64,000 nt of DNA from Saprospiraceae bacterium (GCA_016710115.1 JADJLN010000004.1:1-64000), one strand, 5' to 3'. Numbered from the stretch's first letter, positions 10,204 through 21,299 are shown. Numbers and translations are program-made. Notes: a model not told the origin generated them from the letters alone.

Positions 10204-10237
10204 AGGCTTCCCGAGTGAATCGGGAAGCCTTTTTTTA
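10204..10237. terminator. Bidirectional terminator
   Basis: AGGCTTCCCG / CGGGAAGCCT stem with A-run before and T7 after. It separates the transglycosylase gene (+) from the convergent beta-barrel gene (-). Confidence 0.85.
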
Positions 10238-10252
10238 ATCCGGGAGGATCGA

Positions 10253-11011
10253 TCAGAAAACGGCAATGCCGACGTTGAAGACGGTGAATTCGTATGGCAG
10301 ATCTTCTTTGAACAGGTTGTTCAGATAGTAATTGACAAAGATCCGTGCCTTTTTGTAACCGATCTGACCGGTGACGCCGTAAAGCACATCATTCAGACCC
10401 AGGTCGGCGATCAGAGCGGATTCGGTATCGCCACTGGGAAGTTCCTGATCCAATTCCGAATTGCTGGATACCCGGAATGCGACAAACCCGCCGGCTGCAA
10501 TAGCCACTTTTTTCTGGAATTCGAGCATCAGGGGAATGGACAACGTGTGCACATTCAATTCGGTGTTGGTCCAATCGGTATTGTTCGCATCGGTATAGTT
10601 CGGAATCTTGGTCATTGGATCCCAATCGAGATACGCCTTATCGGTTTCGATGTTCAGATAGCGCCAGAGCAAACCATAATTGATGTTAAACCCACTGTTG
10701 GGTCCTCCCAGGCGGGTGCGCAGCATCACGCCCAGGTCAGTGCTCCAGGAACTCCAGGGCTTGAAATCCGGTGTGAGGACACTGCTGACTGATTTTGTGG
10801 AAGATACAAACGTCGGTCCGACGCCGAAGTAACCTTCGATATTGGTTCGTTTGCCGGATTTATTCCCCATTTTGAATTTGGCCGGGTCGAAATCGAAATT
10901 GACATCGGTTTCTTCTGTCTCTTCGGTTGCCGGATCCTGGGCGAGCAGGTGGAGCGGCGTCAACCAGATAAGGGCCAGGAAGAGGAATGCTGGGAGGAAG
11001 ATACGTTTCAT
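10253..11011 (-). CDS. Outer-membrane beta-barrel protein
   Basis: 252 residues with a signal peptide (MKRIFLPAFLFLALIWLTPLHLLAQ) and alternating amphipathic strands (GYFGVGPTFVSS, LGVMLRTRLGG, LSIPLMLEFQKKVAIAAGG). It ends in a phenylalanine (FNVGIAVF), as expected for a barrel recognised by BamA. This resembles the PorT/OmpW-sized barrels common in Bacteroidota; function cannot be assigned. It has its own upstream TATATTTA element about 20 bases before the ATG and ends at the shared terminator. Confidence 0.75.
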   Translation of the reverse strand: MKRIFLPAFLFLALIWLTPLHLLAQDPATEETEETDVNFDFDPAKFKMGNKSGKRTNIEGYFGVGPTFVSSTKSVSSVLTPDFKPWSSWSTDLGVMLRTRLGGPNSGFNINYGLLWRYLNIETDKAYLDWDPMTKIPNYTDANNTDWTNTELNVHTLSIPLMLEFQKKVAIAAGGFVAFRVSSNSELDQELPSGDTESALIADLGLNDVLYGVTGQIGYKKARIFVNYYLNNLFKEDLPYEFTVFNVGIAVF

Positions 11012-11095
11012 ACGTGTTGGATTTAGGACGGTAAATATAGCAGTTTCACAGATTCGTACACGTTGAATCCTGCTTCCCTCAATCCAGACCGGCGT

Positions 11096-12573
11096 TCAGG
11101 AGTTGCTGCAAGGCTGATTTCCACTCTGTCCCGCGAAGATCCCGGGCCTGCCGTTGACGATGAGGTAACGAAATGCGCCTGTCTTTTTATCCTGGAGGTA
11201 GAACGTCGGATTCTGGCCGAGTTGGATGGGCTCGTTGGCATTGTCATCCAGCCGACGGATGGCGATGGGGGCATCTGCGAATCGCAGGTTGTTGCTCACC
11301 TGGTCCATCCGGATGATCGCCGTGCCACCCAGGATCAGGTCAGTAAGGGGTTCATCGCGCAATTCCTCCATCGAGGTCATGACATGCGGATGAGTGCGCG
11401 CGGCGACGATGCGCCACTTGCCCTTGCCTTCGAGCAGGGTATAACCGCCATAGGGAGAGAGGTCGCCCATTTCTTCGATGCGGGCTTCCCGGTACCAGGT
11501 TCGGCCGTCGGGCTCTGTTTTTTCGGTATGCTTGAAAATGATATCCAAAAGATACTCCGATCGGCCTTCCTGCAGGAGGACTTCCGTGAGCATCAGATCA
11601 GTGAGGTGGTTCTGATTGAAGGGAATATCGTTGTAGGCCTTGACCTCCTGCAAGGTGTAGGTCTTTTTGGCGATCCCGTCGAGGGCTGCTACCAGTGTGG
11701 CAAAATACAACCGACGCAGGGTTTGTTTTTCGTCGTCACCGGGGAGCCACCCCGCTTCGATGAGAATGGTGCTGGTGCCCCATTTGGTGATATTGTCGCC
11801 GAAAGCGCGGGGTTCGAACGCATCGGAATATTTGGCTACTTGTCCCGGGATTAGTGTTTGCAATCCTTCTGCCAGTCCGCCGATGAGGCGCATGGCATCC
11901 TGGCGGTGTGGTGGCTGGCTTCGTCCGAGGTCGGGTGGAGGAGCGAGGAAGGCCAGAGCGCTGGTGAGGTTGGTGGATCCAGCGCTGTAGTAACGATGCT
12001 GGTCGTGGAGGTTGAACCCCAGTCGGCATCCAGGCTGTCGCGCCAGTGTTTGAGGATCCGGGCTTCCGGACTGGTGAGCCGGAGGGCATCCCGGTTGAGA
12101 TCGATGCCGAGGGCGTTCTGGCGTTCGTACACTTCAGCTCCGTCGGGATTGAGGAGGGGCAGGAAGATGAGGGTGAGCCGTTCGTTCAGTTTCTTCCGTT
12201 CCGGCAGGAAGCGCTCATCCTGGAGGGCATTCCACAGGTCGAGAGTGGCGAGGGTGGCCGTGGGTTCGTCGCCATGCATCTGGGTCCAGAGCAGCACCTT
12301 GACGGGTCCGTCCCCCCAGGTGACGGCACGAATCTCGCGCCCCTGGACGGAGTGTCCGGCCACAGAGACACCAAAAGCCGGGTCCTGTTTCAGTTCATCC
12401 AGGCGGGCCATGATGTCGGCATGCTTGAACCGTCGGGTGTCCAGCCCGGGCTCCCTGACCTCCTCATGATGCCGGTACATGCGGCGGAGGAGGTCAGGAG
12501 ATTGGGCGGTCGCGACTTGCATAGAAATCACTATCCAGCTGAAGGTGAGTGCCTGAATAAAATATTTCTTCAT
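11096..12573 (-). CDS. M14-family zinc carboxypeptidase (frameshifted)
   Basis: Signal peptide (MKKYFIQALTFSWIVISMQV...) then an M14 domain: zinc-binding HxxE in WTQMHGDEPTATLATL, the LLNPDGAEVYER and LGIDLNRDALRL motifs, and in the shifted frame HDQH, the likely third zinc ligand. The frame changes near 12000; the second part (GDNITKWGTSTILIEAGWLP onward) keeps the C-terminal half of the peptidase plus a tail of about 150 residues of unknown fold. Predicted to trim C-terminal residues of peptides outside the cytoplasm. It lies last in a minus-strand run that includes two caspase-TPR genes, so it may work with them, but that is inference. Confidence 0.82.
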
Positions 12574-12577
12574 CGGA

Positions 12578-12585
12578 TAAAGATA
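12578..12585 (-). promoter_or_regulatory. -7 element placed for a leaderless start (M14 gene)
   Basis: Minus-strand TATCTTTA, then TCCG, then the ATG at 12573. The four-base spacing is the same as at 5009, 27318, 40295 and 63920. Confidence 0.4.
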
Positions 12586-12640
12586 GACGAATAGCCTTTT
12601 AGGATGCCATTAATTGAATCTTTCTGGCTATTGGACTCAT

Positions 12641-13360
12641 TCATCGGAAGAGGGAATGATTCATCTCTATGATATCCAGATTGGGCCTGACAAAAATTAA
12701 ATCCAGATCATCTATTACAACATCAAGTTGAGCATTAGTCTCAGAAACTTCTATTTCGTCTAGATCAATATTATTTCCTGAATTTTGATATGAGTTTGGA
12801 CAGTCCTGAGTTGCGTCCAATATATAAATCGCCCGAAAAGGACCCCTGCTGATCACAAGGAAATAAATGGAATATTCTCCTACCAAATTTGTCCTGTCAG
12901 AACTACAAAGTGTTGAATCGTTATAGCCACAGACTTTGACTCCAACAGCTGGCATGTCATCGGATTCCCGGTATAGGGTGCCGGAAAGTGTTTTTCTGCA
13001 TATTATTGACGTTCTTGGCTGGGAGTTTTGATTGTTGTCCGGACTTTCGTAAAAGGTTAATCTACTTATATGAACTGGATTTTGAATTTTAATGCTTTGA
13101 GTTGAACCTCCGGAGCTCTCAATCTTTATCTTGTTATTTGAATTTAAATTGATAATTTCTGGTTGTCCAAACCATCCTGTTCTGCGTTTTCGTCTTTGAT
13201 CAATTGTAACACATACTCTTGAACATCGGTCGGGCAAATCGTCACTATTTCGAACAAGGATTTCCACTTTCTTGGCGGTTGTCGGTTGTGCGTTGCAAAG
13301 TGTTAATAAGCAACTCGTAAGAAAAAATGATGACACGAGGTAAAGGATTCTAATCTTCAT
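12641..13360 (-). CDS. Secreted protein of unknown function, partner of caspase-TPR gene
   Basis: 239 residues with a signal peptide ending near CLLTLCNAQ. Two parts are visible: an N-terminal region with RCSRVCVTIDQRRKRR-TGWFG, and a carboxypeptidase-regulatory-like segment (LSGTLYRESDDMPAVGVKVC, then GEYSIYFLV). Its start overlaps the end of the upstream caspase-TPR gene by 11 bases, so the two are almost certainly translated together. It is AT-rich like that gene. A role as partner, substrate or inhibitor of the peptidase is possible but not shown by the sequence. Confidence 0.7.
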   Translation of the reverse strand: MKIRILYLVSSFFLTSCLLTLCNAQPTTAKKVEILVRNSDDLPDRCSRVCVTIDQRRKRRTGWFGQPEIINLNSNNKIKIESSGGSTQSIKIQNPVHISRLTFYESPDNNQNSQPRTSIICRKTLSGTLYRESDDMPAVGVKVCGYNDSTLCSSDRTNLVGEYSIYFLVISRGPFRAIYILDATQDCPNSYQNSGNNIDLDEIEVSETNAQLDVVIDDLDLIFVRPNLDIIEMNHSLFR

Positions 13361-15629
13361 TTTCGGGTTTTATATTTGAGTTAGATAAAATATTTTTCAA
13401 ATCAAGAAGTGTTTTCCACTTGCTGTCATTTTCAATTATTTTGATATATTTTTTATCGGTCTGAATGGCTTTTTTTAAAAAATGGCTGGATGCAGTATGG
13501 TCATCCAGGTTGCGATAGATTGTCGCTTTTCGAAAGAGTGCTCCAGAATATGTGGGTTGGATTGTCAATATTGAATCGCATATGGATAATGCTGATTGAA
13601 AATCTTCTTCTAATTGATACAGGCTTGCCAGGCTGTCCAGGGTAGGTAGTCTTTTAGGTGAAAGTTTCAATGCTGAAGTATAGTAAAATTTTGCTTTTGA
13701 ATTATTATTTTCAATTCGGTAGAATGCCCCAAGTGAGTGATGAGCCATGGCTTGTTTAGGATTGAGTCGAAGCGCATTTTTTAATGCACGTTCTGCGTCG
13801 ACTTTATTGCCTTTTAGTAAATATTCTACACCAAGATTTGACCAGGCAATTGCATTTGTTGAGTCTAATTCTATTAGGTATTCAAAAGCTTTGATGGCTT
13901 TTGTGATATTTGGTAAATAGTGATAAAGGGCCCCAAGTGCTGTCCAAGTAGGGATGCAAGTTGAATCAATTTTCAAGTTGGTTTCAATCAGGTTTGCTGC
14001 GTCCTGGAATCGCTTGTAATCTCTGCTAAGTTGATAGGCCAGTTTGGCGCCAGGAAGTGTCCAGGCTGGAGTGATAGTTCGGAGTCGGTTGACAACTTGA
14101 ATGGCAGAATCTGGGGCATTCATTTTCACTGCCAAGCACCTGCTCATGCCAAATAGGGCAAGAGGTGACTCAGGCATCCAGTTTAAACTTTTTTCATATG
14201 CTGTCATAACTTCATTTGCGGAAATGGAGTCTCGTTGTTGATAGGTTTCAAAGAATTTTATCAGTCCAAGTAAGCTGAATTCTCTTGATTTTAATTCCTT
14301 GTAAATGAGATGGTTTTGGCCGAGTATTTCGGCAGCTCTGGCAAGTTGCTTTGGATATTTGTATAATTCAGGCAGGACTTCATATCCGCTAGTTGAAGCC
14401 TTAGTCTCTGATTTCAGTAGGTCAAGTATCATTTGTTGGGCATCATCTTGTAAGGAAGCGGCATAATATCTTGTGATGTACCTTTCTGCTTTTTGGGTTA
14501 AATTCGGATGCTCAAGAATGTTTACATATAATGAATCTGCTGATTGGGAATCAGTAGCGAAAAAGAATTCATTTTCAATAGCATACTTTAACTTGTTTAC
14601 TAAGTAGACCAGTGATGAGTCATTTCCGCCTAACAGTAAATCCTCATATGATCGTTCTTCAATTTTGTAGAATGTAGCTATAGAAAAGGATTTCGGATCA
14701 GTGGTATTTTTAAGAGTTGAAACATTGGCAATGATTCGTTCAGGGTCACCCTCTATAATTGGGTGTTGCAATATTGGGGATGTTTCAGCGAGAATATGTT
14801 CTTCAAGGTATCGCCTAAATTCATATAATGTTATTTGTTTGTCGTCATTTTGATCCGCATCTCCATTCAAGCCTTTCAATAAAAAGTAGCTGAATACGCC
14901 ATGGCCGCCACCCCATTGTTCGCTTTCGAGACTGACCTCATTTGCCTGACAAGCCATAATTTTGGTTGCGTTGTCTAGGAGCGACATTATATTCTTTACG
15001 TTTATTTGTGGCCCGCCAAGTAAACTGCCTTTTAATTTTCCTGAATGACATGCATCCATGATTACTGTAACTCGACTTTGGCGCTCATTTGTTAAAATGT
15101 GTATTGCTTCTTTTAAGACTTGAAGACTAATAGCGCCTCCTGCTCCATACAATTGTGGAGAAGCATCATGACAAAGGAGGTAACCTTGTTGCCCAACTAC
15201 CCTTTGGACATCTCCATGGCCGGAGAAATAGAGAATGGCTTCATCATTTGGCCCTGATTCTTCAACTAGCCAGATGATTTCATTGAAAACTCTTGCTGCA
15301 CTTGCATCCCTGTTAGTCAATAAATGAAGTTGAGAGGTTTTTAAATTTTTGCCTTCTGGTGATTGCAACCAGCCAGCAAATACCTCCGCATCCCGATGCG
15401 CAAACCGCAAATCCGGAATATCCGAATGTTGATAATCCGAAATCCCGACGACAACAGCCCTGGTTACACCACCACCAGATCCGGATGCCACTGGCACCAG
15501 CCCGTCCCGCCCTTTCTCCTGGCCGGAAAGGGATGTCGTCAATAAAATGCAGGAAAACAAAAAGAAGCACCTGATCCAGATGACAGGATCTGTGTTGGGC
15601 AGTGTTCGACCGACATCAGGGTGTTTCAT
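13350..15629 (-). CDS. Exported caspase-TPR protein, AT-rich
   Basis: About 759 residues (ATG at 15629; another ATG six codons upstream at 15647). A hydrophobic export segment (VIWIRCFFLFSCILLTTSLSG) precedes a caspase fold, about 62-295 counting from 15647. It has His144 in YFSGHGDV, Cys200 in IMDACHSG and a calcium-type loop DADQNDDKQITLYEF. About eight TPR-like helical repeats follow (for example AIAWSNLGVEYLLKGN, AMAHHSLGAFYRIENN). Composition changes inside the gene: the first ~290 bases match the surrounding genome, the rest (below about 15355) is visibly AT-rich, as is the overlapping next gene. No indel breaks the long frame. The TPRs may bind a partner protein. Confidence 0.87.
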   Translation of the reverse strand: MKHPDVGRTLPNTDPVIWIRCFFLFSCILLTTSLSGQEKGRDGLVPVASGSGGGVTRAVVVGISDYQHSDIPDLRFAHRDAEVFAGWLQSPEGKNLKTSQLHLLTNRDASAARVFNEIIWLVEESGPNDEAILYFSGHGDVQRVVGQQGYLLCHDASPQLYGAGGAISLQVLKEAIHILTNERQSRVTVIMDACHSGKLKGSLLGGPQINVKNIMSLLDNATKIMACQANEVSLESEQWGGGHGVFSYFLLKGLNGDADQNDDKQITLYEFRRYLEEHILAETSPILQHPIIEGDPERIIANVSTLKNTTDPKSFSIATFYKIEERSYEDLLLGGNDSSLVYLVNKLKYAIENEFFFATDSQSADSLYVNILEHPNLTQKAERYITRYYAASLQDDAQQMILDLLKSETKASTSGYEVLPELYKYPKQLARAAEILGQNHLIYKELKSREFSLLGLIKFFETYQQRDSISANEVMTAYEKSLNWMPESPLALFGMSRCLAVKMNAPDSAIQVVNRLRTITPAWTLPGAKLAYQLSRDYKRFQDAANLIETNLKIDSTCIPTWTALGALYHYLPNITKAIKAFEYLIELDSTNAIAWSNLGVEYLLKGNKVDAERALKNALRLNPKQAMAHHSLGAFYRIENNNSKAKFYYTSALKLSPKRLPTLDSLASLYQLEEDFQSALSICDSILTIQPTYSGALFRKATIYRNLDDHTASSHFLKKAIQTDKKYIKIIENDSKWKTLLDLKNILSNSNIKPENED

Positions 15630-15733
15630 GTCTTGGCCTCCAATCACCCCCTGCTTCTGGTCTTGTGGAGGAAGTGATTGTCCAAGATAACATGATTATC
15701 TGTCTGCCAGTTACATGTTCTTCCGAATAGTTG

Positions 15734-18700
15734 TCAATGGCCTGTCAGACTGTTCCATTTTTTCGACTGTCGCAGACTGTTCATCCATGGATCGCGGGCG
15801 ATCACCAAGGTATACTCACCAAATCCGCTCCTCATCGCTTTTTCTACCCAGGTCAATGCCGCTTTTTCATCCTTGTGCAGGGCATAGATCCGTGCTGCCG
15901 ACCAGGCATGAACGCCGTTTGTCGGATCGATTTTGTGATTGCGCGTATACAATTTCAGAGCGTGGTTCAAGTCGTTTTCGAGAAAAGCATTCTGCGCCTC
16001 CAGCGATTCCAGGGTCCGGATGTCATCTGCCGTAGCCAGCATCCTTCCGGACTTCGTCATCACCTCACGGGCTGCTTTAAAATCACCGTGCAGGTTGTCC
16101 ATTCGGATCAGATCCAAATGATCGGGCCACGTCAGGTGGTGCAATGAATCCTGATACGTCATCAAGTCTCGCGCAGCCGACAGTTCACATCGCGCCAGAT
16201 GCCGCTGGATCAGTTTATCGCGCAAGTCCTCTCGCGTCGGGACATATTCCAGTGCACGACGGTAATACTCCTTTGCTTCTTCTTCCAGTTCCAGATGCAG
16301 ACTGATATCGCCCTGTTTGTTCAGGATATCGGCGCGTTCACCTGCAGAGGTCGCATACGGGATGGCCGAGTTGTACAAGGCCAGCGGTCGGTCGCAACAA
16401 TTCGGCCAGATCAGGATATCCCGGTGGACAGGATTGGCAAGACGAGTGTAACTATGGGCATAATATTCATACACCTGGGTATAGTCGAGCGGCAGGTTGG
16501 TCTCCCCGTGCAACGTGCTGTTATAAGCCTCTTCCGGCCTTCTCGTCTCCATTTGTATACAGTTCAGATACAATAGATTTGCCGCCCGCAACATCCAGGT
16601 GACTTGCCCGGGTAACCGGTCGATCATCCGCTGGTAGAATTGGTACAGTTCATTCTGTCCATCTTCAAAAATGTTGTCCTGAAACAGCCTGTAAACTTCC
16701 TCTGCTTCTTCATATCGGCCAGTGTTCTCGTACAGTGCCCCCAGTTTCTGATAACCGATATGCTGGAAAGGATCATTCTTGATCAGGTTCATGTAAATTT
16801 CCTCCGCGCGGTCCCACCGTTCCCATTTTTCTGCCAGGAGGGCAACCAGCATTTCTCTTCCTGATGCGGGTTCTGTCCGCTCTTCTGCCAGCACCAGTGC
16901 CCGGTCTGCAAGATCATACTGCCCCTGTTTGATATACGCCCAGGCCAGATGATCGTACACCATCCGATAACCCGGATCCAGGCGGATCACGGTCAGGAAG
17001 ACTGGCACTGCAAGATCGAGCTGGCCACTTCTGACATACGCCTGACCCAGCTCCATATGAAGTGCTGGATCATCCGGGTTTTTCCGGATCAATTCCAGCA
17101 ATTCGTCAATCGACCGCGGTTCATGAAAACTATCCAGATCAAGAAGATCTGAGAAGCCGTCAGCATCCATATCAGGAATAATGAACGGCAGATTTTTCTT
17201 GAGTTCTTCGGCAATGGTAAAATTGGTGTCCGCTTTTGCAAACTCTCCCGTGTGCAGATAAAGGTAGCCCAGTGCTTCATATCCGGCAAAGTGACCCGGA
17301 GCGAGCTGAATGCACCGGAGGAATTGTCCTTCCGCATCCAGCAGTTGTCTGTTCTGTTCGTGAATACGCCCCTGAAGCCGGTGAATGGTCGCATAATCCG
17401 GAACCAGCTTCAGGGCTGTCGTTGCACACTCCTGAGCCTCTACAGGCTTGTTAAGCTGGAGATAAAGTGCACAGAGGTTGGAGAATGGCAGTCCCCAGGA
17501 GGGCGCGAGTTCCTGGGCCTTTTTATAATGCAATTCAGCCAAATCCAGTTGTCCCGTTTGTCGGTACAGGATACCCAGTTCATTGTGCACATAAGGTGCA
17601 TATGGGTCAAGGGCGAGTGCTTTTTTCTGCAGGGCGAGTGCTTCTGCATAGGCGGCTGCCCGGTCTTCCAGTCCGATGGCGAGGATCCGGATCGATGCCC
17701 CGGAAAAGTAGGCCTCCTTCACCTTCAGGCGGTCGATCAGTGGATGCCCTTCAGGCAACAGTTTCAGGATGAGCTTGAAGATATTCGGATACCACCGGTA
17801 TCGGGTAGTCTCGTATTTCTGGACCATCCGCTCTTCCAGGTCGTGCGGATCCGCCCGGAGATAACTGTTGATGATCTCCTGCCCGCGGTCGTGCAGGGCG
17901 ATCGCCATCTTGATATTGAATGCCTTCATCGCCTCCGGGTCACCGACATCGATTCCGGCATCCGCCCAGTAATTGTCAAGCCGGTCCTGGATATTTTTTG
18001 GCGCATGATGTTCCCGACTGACTTCGCTCAGTTGCCTGATGAACGCTTCGGGGATTTCCAAGGCAGGTAAGTCCAATAAGGACGCGAGATCCATATATTC
18101 CAGCATGTCCCCGTCCTGACCGATGGTGAACAACAACTCGATCGGATTTTCCTGTTCTTCATGGAAGACAACCACATCCGAATCATCCAGTCCGCGTCCT
18201 CCGGAGGTGGCATCCGCCAGGGCGAACGTACCCTCGTCGGGTTGAGTCAGCTGAGCCAGGATATCCTGATTGACAAAGCTCACTGGAAAATCTTCCGTAG
18301 CCGCAACGATCACCGGATCCTGCCGTTTTTCCGGATCAATAGCCTTGGTGTCCTTGACCACAGTCTGTTTGAGGTAGTCCGTAATTTCTTCTACGGTCAC
18401 CATATCCTCATCCCCAGTGTTGCTCTCGTCATTTGCCAGCCCCTGCAGTCCGCGGATCAGATGATAGGAGAAGACTCCACGGCCACCACCCCAATTCGCG
18501 CCTTCCAGGGATTTCTGATCCGGTTTGCAGGAGAGGATACGCACTTCATTGGCCTTCTGTTTGGACAGGTATTCATGAGGCACATCACGTCCTTCTGCCA
18601 GTGTGCCAGCCCGACAGGCATCCAAGACAAATATGGTCCGCACATTGCGAACGGAGGACAGTTCGATCGCCAGCAGATCCAGATCTTCCACCCGGATGGC

Positions 18701-19148
18701 ATTATTGCGAAAATTGTTGGAAGGGGAATCATAAGTCAGCAGATAGCCCAGTTGCCAAAGTGCGGCGACCTCTACATCACCGTGACCGGCAAAATAGAGC
18801 ATGGCCACATCCCCTTCTTGTGCCGAAGTCTTGAGCCAGTTCAAGGCATCATCGACAGCGGCGAGGGTCGCTTCGCCATTGATCAGCGTGCGGATATTTT
18901 TTCATATCGCCAGCCGCTGACGAATGGAGATAATCCGCAAATGCCTGGGCATCCGCATGGGCATATTGCAATGGTCGAACCGCCGGATCCCGATATTTCG
19001 AAACGCCAATCACCACCGCCCACATCGTCGGCTCCTTGATGGCGGGGGAATCGGCAGTGGAGAGGACCGGTTGCGCGGTGGATATCCGGGCGGCAAGGAT
19101 CAGTGATCCGATCAGGGTCCCAAAACGAAAGAAATTCATGGATGTCAT
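15734..19148 (-). CDS. Exported caspase with long TPR array (one frameshift)
   Basis: Start at 19148 or 19139 (MNFFRFGTLIGSLILAARIS signal). The caspase core has His in YFAGHGDVEVA, Cys in FVLDACRAGT, and GRGVFSYHLIRGLQG. It is split near 18896-18901 by an A6 run; with A5 the frame reads MKNIRTLINGEATLAAVDDA and continues through to the stop. A spacer of about 200 residues is followed by some 12-15 TPR-type repeats to the end (e.g. PYVHNELGILYRQTGQLDLA). Total about 1,130 residues. DACRAG instead of DACHSG keeps the nucleophile. The related AT-rich caspase-TPR gene follows about 100 bases downstream on the same strand. Confidence 0.85.
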
Positions 19149-19294
19149 AGACAGTTGGTCGTTGCTGGTCCAATATAGGAAATCATCAGGCCCCACATCG
19201 ATTTCCATTCCGAGTAAACTTCCTGCAACTGTCGACTGGTAAAAAGGTCTTATCTTCCGAGTTGTCCTTTTTCAGGTGTTCAATCGTGTGTTAT

Positions 19295-21236
19295 ATGATC
19301 CGAATTCTCCACCCGGTTTTTGTTTTTACATCGATTATTCTATCATCCATGTGCGTACTGGGTCAGCCTACAAATCATGCTGCTCTGATCGGCGTGGGGG
19401 CTTACCCGGCCTCCACCGGATGGGCGCCCCTGGTGTCTGCCAATGACATGGAACTGATCTCCCTGACTCTCCAGGACGTCGGATTTGCCTCTGAGAATAT
19501 CCGGATACTCCAGGATGAGCAAGCCACCCGATCCGGGATCGAATCCTTTCTCAGGAACCAGATCGCACCCCGATTGAAAACAGGTGATCTCCTCGTTCTT
19601 CATTTTTCCGGACATGGTCAGCAGGCAGCAGACGACAATGAAGATGAAGACGATGACCTGGATGAATGCTGGGTGCCCTATGACTCACCCAAGAACTTCC
19701 AGGCCGGGGTCTACGAAGGGGAAAACCTCCTCCGGGATGACGTCATCGGCGAAATACTCGATCTGTTGCTCGATAAGGTCGGTGAGGGCGGACATATCTT
19801 TCTTTCGGTGGATGCCTGCCATTCCGGGACCTCTACCCGTGGACTCGGCACTGCGCGTGGCACGGACATCATTATGGCCGATCCGGCCAAACAGCGTGAA
19901 GGTCTGTTTTCGACCCGCCGCGATCAGCCGCAGTCCGACCCGGAGCTGGTGACCACTCCCCAACGCCAGAACCTGGTTGTCTTTACCAGCTCGTCTCCCA
20001 CTCAATTGAGCTATGAACAACCACGACCAAATGGGGTATTCGGTGCCTATACGTACGAATTGTGTAAAAGCCTCCGCACCCTCGATGCCAGGGCGACCAT
20101 CCAGGATCTCTACAATGATGTGCAGGTCAAGATCCAGAACCTGAATCTCAGTCAGAAACCGACAGCGGAAGGAAACCTGGACCGGCTCGTCTTTGCCGGC
20201 AGGTTGACTCCGCCAGTGCCCGCCTATCGGATTATCAAGCCCTTGGCACCCGACACCATGTTGCTGGCTGCAGGCAGTTTGAAAGGCGTCTATCCCGGGA
20301 GCCTCATGGCAATCTATCCAGCCGGGACAGCAGATACGGCGGCGGCCACTCCGGTCGCCATCGGACAGGTGACACAAGCGGACGCCATTACCTCCGTACT
20401 TGCATTGACCACATCGATTTCTGCACTGTCGACCAAAAATACCCGGGCCTATCTGTCCTTTGCCGCACCTCCTCCCATCGATATTTCGATCCGTCTGCGC
20501 AATCTGAAGCCGCAGTCCAAAGAACGAATAACCCTTGCCCTGAAGGATTTTCCCTTCATTCGGGTCGTCGACCAATCGGCTTTGCTCATCATCGAAGAGG
20601 CGCATGACAGCCTGTTCCTCTGGACGCCCGACGAGCGACTGATCTGGGCAGATCAGGTCAAAGCGAATAATGGCTTCAAGTTAATTCAGGCCATCAAAAA
20701 GCATGTCGAGGCGACCGCCTTGCGCCAAATGGCTTCAAACGATCCAGCCTACAGTGCATCTTTGGACCTCCTGGTCAATAAGGACAATAAATGGGAGGTG
20801 TTTACCGGTGAATCGATTGCGGAAGGACAGAAAGTCCGGTTGCAGATCACGAATAAAGGGACCGCAAAGTTCTTTTATTCGCTCGTAGACATCCAGCCTG
20901 ATGACAGTGTCTTCCCTCTTATTCCGGGTCCGGGTGAGGATGCGAATATCTATCAACTGGCGCCGGGTACAAACTGGAAAAGCAAGTCGTTTGTCCTGTC
21001 GCCCACCCTCGGGAACCGAGTCCGTGAAATTGATTTGTACCGACAAGCCCGTTCGACTGGGTAATATTTCAGCCACGCGGGGCATTCCCCAGAAACCGCA
21101 TCCCCTGGAGGTGATGTTTGCCTCCAGTTTTCCGGACCTCGGGGGTACCCGAGGGATCACATTGGATGATAAACCGGCCGGTACAGGCAGTATTCACACC
21201 TTGAATTTCACGATCACAAAAACGACCGCCGAATAA
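19295..21236 (+). CDS. Exported metacaspase with C-terminal DUF4384 domain (frameshifted)
   Basis: From the ATG at 19295: signal peptide (about 1-23, ending VLGQ), then a metacaspase-type p20 domain. His107 is in HFSGHGQQ, an acidic insert (DDNEDEDDDLDE) of the calcium-binding metacaspase kind follows, and Cys175 is in SVDACHSGT. A linker of about 200 residues leads to a DUF4384 domain (LDLLVNKDNKWEVFTGESIA; KVRLQITNKGTAKFFYSLVD). A CCC/CC indel near 21008 shifts the frame; the correct tail PSGTESVKLICTDKPVRLG ends at 21236. DUF4384 is often paired with peptidase or kinase domains. The gene is divergent from the caspase-TPR gene, sharing a 146-base intergenic region. Confidence 0.87.
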
Positions 21237-21248
21237 ACAGGGGCAATA

Positions 21249-21272
21249 AAAAAAGGCCTCCGATTGGAGGCC
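21249..21272 (-). terminator. Terminator downstream of thx
   Basis: GGCCTCC-GATT-GGAGGCC stem, followed on the minus strand by a run of seven T's. It can also serve the convergent metacaspase gene. Confidence 0.8.
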
Positions 21273-21299
21273 CTGTCGTTTGTCGAAGCACAAAGACGA

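Noticed and set aside
18896..18901. Phase-variable A6 tract switching the caspase-TPR gene
   Set aside because: A6 is short and the same kind of indel occurs in many housekeeping genes here, so sequence error is more likely.
3404..21236. Caspase-gasdermin type antiphage defence
   Set aside because: All five caspases carry export signals and no gasdermin-like or nucleotide-sensing NTPase gene is nearby.
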